NCBI GenBank assembly: GCA_964023275.1
Contig: OZ029914.1
Coordinates: 14,916,308-14,980,307, forward strand
Reading direction: 5' to 3'
DNA length: 64,000 bases
Origin: Norana najaformis
Taxonomy: Eukaryota > Annelida > Clitellata > Crassiclitellata > Hormogastridae
The position numbers were made by a program, and so were the translations under genes. Under the pieces are notes generated by a model that saw only the letters and a program-made list of their open reading frames with translations, did not search any database and had not been told where the DNA came from. Below, piece after piece: positions 22,636-31,890 of this stretch. How positions within the stretch are numbered: position 1 is the first letter of the stretch; each line of letters begins with the position of its first letter.

Positions 22636-23280
22636 ATGCTGGATCCTACAGTAACCGCATTGGGACTCCGCTTTCTGATGAGGTGATACGGGTCGCGGTT
22701 GGAAAGCGACTGGAAACCACGCTGTGCGAGCCACATCTGTGTCCATGTGGCAAAAGAGTCGACGCCAGAGGACTTCACGGTCTGGTCTGCAGAAAGAGTG
22801 CTGGCAGACAACAACGCCATAACATGCTTTACGACATTATATGGAGAGTACTTGACTGAGCGAACATCCCTGCTCAGAAAGAACCGTTGGGACTCACCAG
22901 GGAAGACGGCAAACGACCAGATGGCGTGACATCCCATGGTCTCGCGGGAGGTGTCTTACATGGGATGTGACAGTTTCTAACACATCTGCAGCGTCACAGC
23001 TGGGATTTACATCAACCTGACCATGTGAAGCTGCAAACCGGACAGTCTCTGCCGATACGCCGCTGTAGCCAAAACCCATGATTTTGTGCCAGTCGCACTG
23101 GAGACCAGCGGCGCATGGAGTACGGTTGGATGAGATTGTATGTCGTAGTTAGGACGAAGGATGACCATGGCAACCCACGATCCATTGGAGACCAGCATCC
23201 TGCTCCAGACTCTCAGTGGCTGTCCAGCGTGGGAACGCCATCTGTTCATCCGGAACTCTACTATGAACATCTAGGATAAC
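22636..23280 (+). mobile_element. RLE-type retrotransposon, copy C, 3' portion
   Basis: Continues copy C: SYSNRIGTPLSDEVIRVAVG, CPCGKRVDARGLHGLVCRKS (CCHC knuckle), RHNMLYDIIWRVL, a stop, then KEPLGLTREDGKRPDGVT and TWDVTVSNT (RLE core), each after a frameshift. The end is a degraded RLSVAVQRGNAICSSGTL. Order and content match copy A after ASHAPHSG, which supports one element split at 19,142 and 22,636. Confidence 0.75.
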
Positions 23281-23282
23281 AA

Positions 23283-23366
<84 letters not shown>

Positions 23367-23455
23367 CACTACCACTACTACTACTACTACTACTCCCACC
23401 ACTACTACTACTACTACTACTACAACTACTACCGCCACTACTACTACTACTACCA
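23281..23455. repeat. (ACT)n microsatellite, about 175 bp
   Basis: Long ACT array with scattered ACC, GCC and CCC variant units. It directly follows copy C. Confidence 0.95.
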
Positions 23456-23477
23456 TTATTATTATTATTATATTATT

Positions 23478-23765
23478 ATTTTTTTACCCGAGGATTTCAT
23501 AAATTAGGGACTGCGTTGTTCTGGGATGGCTAATCTTCGCCGATGTCGTGCTCAATGTCAAAAGTGCTGTGAAAAGCGATTGCGTTGAAACGTTGGATGG
23601 CCATCGATAAGCGTTGGTTGAGAAAAGTGGTTTCTCTGGTGTCGTCCGTTATCTGAGCAAGGCGATGACCAAGGCTGTTAAGGATTTATTGGGCCGAGAG
23701 TTTCGAAGGCCAAGAGCACAAAACAGTATGCAGATAAAATGGCAGAATATTTAGCGGTGATTCTT
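23478..23765 (-). mobile_element. RLE-type retrotransposon, 3' end fragment F
   Basis: The minus strand reads LNSLGHRLAQITDDTRETTF, NQRLSMAIQRFNAIAFHSTF and IEHDIGED plus stop near 23,538. A UTR and AAT/ATA tail run into the ATT repeat at 23,460. Opposite in orientation to copies A-E. Confidence 0.8.
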
Positions 23766-23789
23766 TCGGCTAAAAACTCAGCAATTATT

Positions 23790-23887
23790 ATTATTATTAT
23801 TACTACTACTACTACCACCATTATTATATTATTATTATTAGTAGTAGTATAGTAGTAGTGGAAGTAGTAGTAGTAGTAGTAGTGGTT

Positions 23888-23953
<66 letters not shown>

Positions 23954-23960
23954 ACAATAA
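23790..23960. repeat. ATT/ACT then (AGT)n microsatellite
   Basis: ATT and ACT units, then an AGT array of about 110 bp ending in ACAATAATAATAAT. Its AGT units are complementary to the ACT array at 23,281-23,455. Confidence 0.95.
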
Positions 23961-23969
23961 TAATAATAT

Positions 23970-24822
23970 TAAAGATGAAACACTTATATACAAATATGAT
24001 GTTTTCTACCATTACTAATATGTCGTGTCTTTTTAAAACCAGATTTTAAAGTCCTCTTAGGAGCAGTTATTTTGCTTATGACGTTGAGTGATATTCGGCT
24101 GACACTCAGATCCGATAACGAAAAGCCACCTAGTGGAGAACATTTTCTTACGGATGTCATTTTCGACAATGAATTTCCAATTTTAAATGACGGTCCGGGA
24201 TTCGATCCATGGCAGAAAGATTGAAAGTTAACGAATTTATACACGTGCCATCTGTTAGCAAAATTTTTGGAGGTTTAGAGAAAAACTGTAATTCTTCGTT
24301 TTCATGATTTATCTATTTGCCGAATTAATAAAATTTAATGTTATGCTATACAAAATATAGTCACCCGATGTTTCCGGGAGGAATGATCATCATTTTGTCT
24401 CCTCTTCTAAATGTAAGCGCCAATGCATAAGTAGGATTCACGCATTCACTTCTTCTTATTATGCTACCCTGTAACACTGATAATGCTACAAGTTCATTTC
24501 TGTCTTTTGAATTCATCTCATATGAGTAGAAGTCCATTATGGCGCGCACTTGAATATAGTCTGCAAGTAGAAACATCAAAAGACAATTTTTGACGCATGC
24601 TAAACGTATTTCGGAAATTTTTAATGTGATAATGTCATATCATAACTTTTCGACATACGTTAAACATATATGAAATACGAAATACGTTTACCAGTTTGAA
24701 ATTGAGAGACGAGATCACATTTAAACGCTTTTTAAGACAAGGAAAATTAGGTACTGGTTTCTTTGGGCACTTTCTCAAACTGATATACTATAATTCACAC
24801 ATAGGGCACCCTTCATAATCTA
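23970..24822. repeat. Left arm, part 2, of the tandem duplication
   Basis: Colinear with 30,100-30,950: GATGTTTTCTA, AATATGTCGT, TTAAAGTCCTCTTAGG, GACAATGAATTTC, then the SH3-like exon and its upstream flank. It ends where the LINE at 24,826 was inserted. Confidence 0.85.
24365..24560 (-). CDS. SH3-like exon, left copy
   Basis: Exon 24,560 to 24,365, acceptor TTTCTACTTGCAG, donor ATCGG|GTGACT, entering in phase 1 and leaving in phase 2. It encodes DYIQVRAIMDFYSYEM, then YALALTFRRGDKMMIIPP. The pattern VRAxxDF...LTFRRGDxMxxI recalls the first half of an SH3 domain (ALYDF...LSFKKGDxI), with an insertion of about 30 residues in the loop. The second half (W and PxNY) is not visible and would lie on another exon. 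Its entry phase matches the phase-1 exits of the CARD gene exons, but membership in one gene is unproven. The call is tentative. Confidence 0.35.
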
Positions 24823-24825
24823 AAT

Positions 24826-26641
24826 TTTTGAATTTTTTTGCTGATAAAATTTCAGGTATTAGGCTGAAATTCGTTGGTCATTCGGTATCCGATAAATTTC
24901 TTCATCCTAGTTCTTCACCTCCAGACTTAGATTACTTTCAGCCAACAACTCTTGCAGAGGTTCGCAGGGTCATATTTTCTTCACGTAACAAAAGCTGTCT
25001 CCTTGACACCATTCCTACATCTTTTCTAAAAGAATGTTTTGATGTCCTGGGTCCAACCATTACATCAATAATCAATTTCTCTTTGCTTGAGGGGTCTTTC
25101 CCATCTGCTTTTGCTCATGCCATAGTTCATCCTCTGCTAAAGAAACCTTCTCTTGACCCGGGTGACCTGTCTAATTTTAGACCTATTTCAACTTTGAATT
25201 TTGTTTCTAAAATTCTTGAACGGGTAGTTTTAAATCGTATGCAAACCCGTCTGTCTTCCAACTCACTAATCTCTCCATTTCAGTCCGCTTACCGCAAGTT
25301 TCATTCAACAGAATCTGCACTTCTTGCTGTTCATAATGATATCATGTGCTCCATGGATAAGGGTAAGGTAACAGCTCTTGTTATCCTTGATTTGTCTGCT
25401 GTCTTTGACACTGTGGGCCATTCTCTACTTTTGCATCGTCTCCAGCACTGGTTTTGGGTTTCTGGTCCTGCCCTACATTAGTTTGCTACTTATCTCAGCC
25501 CACGCACTCAATCAATATATTTAAATGGATATTATTCATCTAGTGCTTTGTTGACCTGTGGTGTTCCGCAGGGTTCTGTACTTGGTCCTCTCTTGTTTAC
25601 ATTAAACACCACATCTTTAGGTACACTGCTGGACAGTCATTCATTAGGATATCATTTTTATGCAGATGATACCCAAATCTGCATTTCATTTGACAGTTCG
25701 TCTTGTCACTCATCTGCACAGCTCTTGTCTGATACATTTGAAGAGCTACAGAGTTGGATGGAAGCAAATAAACTCCTCCTTAACCCATCGAAGACTGAAT
25801 TTCTACTACTAGCACTCCACAGCAACTTAGAACATTTGAATGGCTTAAATCCTTAAAGCTGGGTGAATCATTTGTTGAGCTATCTGATACTGCTGGTGAC
25901 TTAGGCGTTATTTTTGATTCTACTATGTCTCTCACAAACTATGTAAGTGGTATTTGTAAATCATCATACCTGTATATTCGTGACTTACGCAGAATTATGT
26001 GTTATGTTCCCAAGTCTTCTAGAATATCATTGGCTAATACATTGGTCTCTAGTCACCTTGACTACTGTAACTTAATCCTTGTTGGTATCACAAAGTCAAA
26101 TATGCAGAAACTCCAAAGAGTTCAGAACTCCTAGGCTAGAGCCATAACAAATACTATACTTCAAAATATGAGCATATTACCCCTGTGCTTAAATCTTTGC
26201 ATTGGCTTCCTCCTCAGCAGAGGATTTGTTTCAAATTGGGACTTACAGTTTATAAAACATTGAGCTATGGCCAACCAAAATACTTGAAATCAGTCCTTAT
26301 TCCCAAGACTTACCATTATTCAGCAAAGTCATCTGATTGTCTTTCTCTGGTCATACCTTGGACTAGAACTGTTCTGGGTAAACGGGCTTTTTCAGTTGCT
26401 GGACCTAAATTTTGGAATTCCCTCCCTGTGTCTGTTCGTTCTGCTCAGTCGCTTTTGTCATTTCATTCTCAACTTAAAACATACCTTTTTCAAATTGCTT
26501 TTTCACCGTAGGCTGCCTCTCTGTCCTGTGGACTGACCTTCTAGATACTGACCTGATTGCGGCTTGGCTTTGGTGTGCCATCGGTTGATGCCTTGTGCAT
26601 TAGACACCGGCGCATTAGAAGTTACTAATTATTATTATTAT
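24826..26641 (+). mobile_element. CR1/L2-like LINE, nearly complete RT, several lesions
   Basis: Starts inside ORF2: MNFFADKISGIRLKF, LDTIPTSFLKECFD, LSNFRPISTLNFVSKILERV, FQSAYRKFHSTESALLAVHN, VILDLSAVFDTV (box A), a stop, TCGVPQGSVLGPLLFTL (box B), FYADDTQICISF (box C), NKLLLNPSKTEFLLL, a frameshift near 25,855, SSHLDYCNLILVGI, a stop near 26,133, LKSLHWLPPQQRICFKLGL and AFSVAGPKFWNSLPVSV to a final stop. The tail ends CGGCGCATTAGAAGTTACTAATTATT. At least two stops and one frameshift are present. The endonuclease is missing. It is absent from the right arm, so it inserted after the duplication. Confidence 0.9.
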
Positions 26642-26642
26642 T

Positions 26643-27130
26643 TTTGCATACTAACTGAAAGGCTCTTGAACGCAAAAATATGCAAATGTTCTTATTCAAA
26701 GCAGCTGGAATTTGATGTTATTTTCAAGTGTGGTGGCAATGAGAGTGCATCTCTAGAGCAAGTGCATGTTAAAGATATTAAATTTGGTGTCACTGGTTGA
26801 TGTCAACCATAGACATTACGTGCATGTCAGTTTTCCATTGTGCTGTTTCAGCTCTGTTTATTCATCTGTAGAATCATTAGACATTCACAGAATGCTATAA
26901 TAGATCCTTTGCCTCCTTAGCCTAACATTGTCTGCAGAAGTGAAGGTTTCCAGTCACAAACCTTCTCCTCTCTCAGCCCCTCTACCACTGCTGTCAACTC
27001 AAAAGGCCTCCAACTATGAACCAGGGCCAATCATTACGCTTTCTGGACGCTCTGGGAAACGTCCAGTCCACTCATATGACTGAATTTACTTCCAAAATAA
27101 ACAAAGAAAATATGATGTTCTAGATTTGTA
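26643..27130. repeat. Left arm, part 3, of the tandem duplication
   Basis: Matches 30,957-31,385, including the exactly shared string GATCCTTTGCCTCCTTAGCC and the following 140 bp, which are almost identical. The first 80 bp recur a third time at 27,140, marking the unit boundary. Confidence 0.85.
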
Positions 27131-27236
27131 GGACACTGTCCAAACTAACTGAGCGTTTAGAACGCAAAAATATTCATATTTGAGTAATCAAACAGCTATT
27201 ATATGATATTATTTTCAGATGATTTTATTCACTCAC

Positions 27237-27432
27237 TTGACAGTTGGCGCCTCGTGATTTTCCTGAATCTGTGATTTCTGAGTCTTTCGAACCAACAGAA
27301 ATCGACTGGTGACAATCGGTTGACAAGAAACTCGTCATATCTCTTATCTGTTGATTGTTCTCCACTCAATGCGTAATGCAAACAGGACTTGTGCAGAATG
27401 ATATCGAGCAGCTCCAGTGGAAGTTGATTTAT
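27237..27432 (-). CDS. F-box-like exon, right copy
   Basis: Exon 27,432 to 27,237, acceptor CAACTGTTCAG|ATA and strong donor CAA|GTGAGT. It encodes INQLPLELLDIILHKSCLHY, then YDEFLVNRLSPVDFCWFERL. It differs from the left copy by one inserted codon (KRYDEF against KRDEF) and by substitutions that keep the frame, which suggests it was constrained for at least part of its history. Confidence 0.45.
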
Positions 27433-28154
27433 CTGAACAGTTGAATGATTTCACCATGACCAGTAGAGTGTTACCTATTTCACTAATTCTGAAAACTATT
27501 TCAGGACTCAATGAGGAATTAAGAGAGGCTTTCATTATAATTATAATTATTTGAGTCTTGGAGGATAAGTACATCTCTTTGAAAACAAAAATTCACATTT
27601 TAAATTAAGTCTTTAAGACAGTGAAACAAACTCTAAACGTGGGATATAAATTATGATGTTCAGTACTAATAAAACATATAAATGCAGTATTACTTGCATT
27701 CTTCTGGTGGTTATTGTAAATCGAAACATTTGCAACATTTATGATAAAAGTGGAAATATATCAAGTTGTGTCTGGAAACAGCTCATGCACTTATATGACT
27801 AGAGAGCTAGTAGATATGGTAGTGTCTAAAAACAACTGTAGGCCTATACGAAACCAGAAATGTGCCTATAGCTTGTGACAGTCCATGGCTTCAAAAGACT
27901 GATTTGCATTTTTCTAATTATATTGGCTACGTCAATGCACCAGTTGGACGTGATTAATTGGGCTAGTACTACCTCTCAAACAGTCCAAGAATATAGCAAA
28001 GCAAGCTGGAAGGTTGCTCAGCTAATTACTCGCAGGCAGATGAAGTTTTCATTTGTAGTAAACTGAATATTTAGGCAAGTTGGAAGACCTTGAGTTTCTC
28101 AGCATGCGCCATATGAAATTCGATATGCATAAATATTTATTTTATTTATTTATA

Positions 28155-28762
28155 GACTTTACCACTGTAACTCAGTTCTAACTGGTATTACTAATGGACA
28201 TCTCCAAAAAATAATATTGTTCAAAACTCTCCTACCAGAGCCATAACAGAGACTCCTAAAATATACGCATACTAAGCCAATATTGTATTCATTTCTCTGA
28301 ATTCTCATTGAACAAAGAATTCATTTCAAAATCTGTCCTTTAGTTCACAAGGTACTACGTTTAAATTAACCGATCTATCTACGTTCCATTCTCACACCTC
28401 ACATTAGTACACACTCGAATAATGGACACTGTGACTCTTGTTCTGCCCTGCACCCGAACAATGTTGTCATGTCCGGCCTTCTTGGTAGCTGGTACAAAGC
28501 TTTGGAATTCACTGCCCAGTACAGTTCGTACTCTAGATTGTTTGATGTCATTCAGATGCAAACTTAAGACGTATCTCTTTCAACTTGCTAATCCATTGTT
28601 GTACGGCTTCTGGTTTCCCTGATCTATCGGAATATGTCCCGGCTTCTTCAACGGTTTATGATTCTGACTGAGATTTTTGACTAGGAGCGACTATCGGCTG
28701 GTCCTTGGGTATTATCATAACGGCGCTATAGAAGCCTTTACGTTAGATTTGATCACATGATG
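28155..28762 (+). mobile_element. CR1/L2-like LINE 3' fragment, right copy
   Basis: Paralogue of 8,300-8,908 within the duplicated unit. LWNSLPSTVRTLDCLMSFRC, then LFQLANPLL and a stop are legible. The UTR has TATCATAACGGCGCTATAGAAG. Confidence 0.8.
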
Positions 28763-30476
28763 CCAAATTTATATCTAAGTACCGTTCAAATAACGTATTA
28801 TGGTACGCGTAAAATAAACATCAAAGTAACGTTTTGTTTGCATGTATGCGCATGCATGCATCCTCTTATTCCAAATGATGATTAATATCGTGCACGCATG
28901 CACGATTGTTGCTCATCATACATAATACATGTCTTGGTGCAATCGATTTGGAGTTTATTCGGGTTTTCTCGGAGTCTCGGTCGATGCGGTAATATCTCTT
29001 CGTTTCACGTTTTATTTACAACAGAAATCTGTTTACAGCAGCATAACGATTCGACCATCTATTCTCATTTTGTTGAACGCACTCAGATTTTCCGCCTACC
29101 TTCAGACTTTCAGATATAATGTTCTCGTCGTTTTGTCGAGTGATTTCAATTCAAAACTCCATGATCCAACGTACTAAAATTTTAGTCGGGAAAGAACTAG
29201 CCACCAAACTTCGATTTAGATGCTTACTCGTGATATGTCAGAATCTATGTCAGAATTAACATGCGTATGAAAAATATACAGCCTTACTGTTGTCTTCACT
29301 GGCTGATCTTCTGCTGTTTCTAAATCTAAAAGTAGTTTTAAACTAGTCATTACAATGTACCTACTTGCTTGTGTAAAACAGAAAACAAAATCATATAATA
29401 TTCAATTATTAGCCAGTTTGGGCATATTAAAACGGTATCATATCTACCTAACAAAATCAGTCAAATGAGTTGAATGGCTGAGTTACTCAGTTTAGCGACG
29501 AATGGTTGTGTCATGGTATAGGCCAAAGAAAATCAACGTAATTCCTACCGTTACTGATATATATATCCTTCGCCACTGCTATATTCCGCCATCAAATAGA
29601 TAGTAGTTATTCTGCACTTCTTATTTTCGGAATCTCTTAAAACCGACAAGGCCTTACTGTATTTCTTAACCGTCCGCAAACCAAAAAGTTATAGGACTTC
29701 CTACTTGCTTATACGGACTCCATTACAGATCCATGTGACAATCCGCCAGTTTTGATCTAGCCCAACGTCTACAGCAACGCCACCGTTGGAACCTACCAAT
29801 GACAACACGATTTCTTGGTATGAATCCAATCTTCCCACTGCCCAAATGTCTCACCATCCACCATCCAACGTTATCACTGCAAAGACAAACTAAAAGCATC
29901 ACCTAAATATTTTATTATCTTCCAGTTCTATAGCCAAAAACTTACATATAATGTATATATCTGATGTTTTCTACTATCATTGATGTGTCGTTTCTGACAT
30001 GACATGACAAGTTCTTTATATCTGTTTGAAGTTCTTTGTGGCATTACTTACATGTTTCAGTATATTCTCGTTCTTTTGCCAAAAACTTGATATATACAGT
30101 ATGATGTTTTCTAATATTACTAATATGTCGTTTCTACATGACATAGCAAGAAAGTGTTTTTCTTTCTAAATCCATGTGTTAAAGTCCTCTTAGGCGCAAT
30201 TATTTACTAATGGGGTTGACGGATATTTCGGCTGATGCTCAGATTTGACATCAGCAAGCCACAAACGGAGAACGTTTTCTTACTGGTGCTGTTTTCGACA
30301 ATGAATTTCTAGTTTTAAATGACACTTCAGAATTCGACCATGGTAGGCAAAGTTAGCGAATTCATACTTGAGTCATCTAAGAGTAAAATTTGAGGGTTAA
30401 GAGAAAAACTATAGTTCTTCTTTTTCATTTGCCGAATTAATAAAACTTGATGTCATGCTTTACAAAATATATTCAC

Positions 30477-30669
30477 CCGATGTTTGCAGGAGGAATGGTC
30501 TTCATTTTTTCTCCTCTTTTAAATGCAAGTGCTATTGGATACTGAATCACGCATTCATTTGCTTTTCTCCTGCCTCTCGGTAACTGTAAAAATGCTTCAA
30601 GTTCATTTGCTTCTCCGACAGCCATCTTTTTGGGGTCGAAGTCCACAACGGCGCGCACTTTAATGTTGT
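30477..30669 (-). CDS. SH3-like exon, right copy, altered acceptor
   Basis: Homologous to 24,365-24,560, one codon shorter and in frame: DNIKVRAVVDFDPKKM, then IALAFKRGEKMKTIPP, donor ATCGG|GTGAAT. The acceptor reads TTGCTG where the left copy has TTGCAG, so the AG is lost. An AG twelve bases downstream (ATTAAAG|TG) would keep the phase. Either the exon shifted its start or this copy is dead. Confidence 0.35.
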
Positions 30670-31739
30670 CAGCAAGCAAAAACATCAAAACAAAGTTCTT
30701 GACGCATGCTAAAGGTATTTCAGAAAGTTATGACGTGATTATACCACATCACAAGTTTTCGAAATAGGCCCTATGTTAAATATATATGAAATACGAATTA
30801 CCTTTGCCAACTTAAAACTGAGCGACGAGTTCACTTTAGCGTCTCATTTAAACGCCTTTTTGACAAAGAAAATTGGATATTGGCTTTCTGTATGCATTTT
30901 CTCAATCTGATGTAGCATAAGTTACACAAAAGAACACTGTTTATTAATATTAAAAACTAAAAGTTTGAACACAAAATATGCATATTTTCTTAATCAAAAC
31001 AGCTGGAATATGATGTTATTTTCAGGTCTTGTGGCAAAGTGCATGTTAAGGATATTAAATTTCATGTCACTGGTCGGATATAACGTGCATGTCAGTTTTC
31101 TCTTCTGCTATTTCAGCTCTGTTTATTCATTTGTAGCATCATCAGACTTTCACAGAATGCTATAATAGATCCTTTGCCTCCTTAGCCTAACATTGTCTGC
31201 AGAAGTGAAGGATTCCAGTCACAAACCTTCTCCTCTCTCAGCCCCTCTACCACTGCTGTCAACTCAAAAGGCCTCCAACTATGAACCAGGGCCAATCATT
31301 ACGCTTTCTGGACGCTCTGGGAAACGTCCAGGCAACTCAAATAACTGAATTCACTTGGAAAATAAACAAAAAATATGACGTTCTAGATTTATCGTCTCGT
31401 AAGGTTTAGTATTTCCTTTTAAACGTCAGATATAACGGTTTCGATTATAATATAGGTCACTCCACAATAGTTTACACTGACGTTGGAGATTGGCTACGCC
31501 CTGTATACTTATAGTCATTGCACTGTTGTAGAAACGCCAGTTTGGCAACGTACACAGAATAATAAACGCATGCATTCTTGATATATTGTACAGTATAGCA
31601 TACAATAATATATATCATAATGCCATTGTTTCAGTTTGCATTAATCAGTATTCCGATCTTCCACGGATGTTGCCTATCTGTCGTAATGACTTGCAATTCT
31701 GTTACCTAATATAATCTAAAGCCTGATAATAGCAACGTT

Positions 31740-31890
31740 ATCATAATGCCAAGGCATCAGTCGATGGACGCTTCAAGTCAAAATCGCAGTCAAAATGACA
31801 ATCCGTTTGAGAATCCAAATCGAATTCCGATAAGTCAGAGGAACCAGAACCCTGCAGGCTTCGGTGGGTCAGCTAGACGAAAGAAGTGAG
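31740..31890 (-). repeat. Solo LINE 3' tail, minus strand
   Basis: The minus strand reads TATCGGAATTCGA, GCGATTTTGACTTGAAGCG, CCATCGACTGATGCC and GCATTATGATAACG, matching the 3' UTR of the LINE at 6.6-6.75 kb. No coding part. Confidence 0.75.

Larger units (their letters stand above)
27140..31385. repeat. Right arm of the tandem duplication, compact 4.2 kb unit
   Basis: Contains the F-box-like exon, the old LINE fragment, the GCATGCATG tract and the SH3-like exon, in the order seen in the left arm and without the 10.1-24.0 kb or 24.8-26.6 kb insertions. Near 29,960-30,150 it carries a local duplication of GATGTTTTCTA...ATGTGTCGTTTCT. Confidence 0.85.

Noticed and set aside
23281..23960. CRISPR array
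   Set aside because: The periodicity is a plain trinucleotide repeat without spacers, and the DNA is animal.
23271..24049. Poly-Val and poly-Thr open frames
   Set aside because: Translations of ACT/AGT arrays on either strand.
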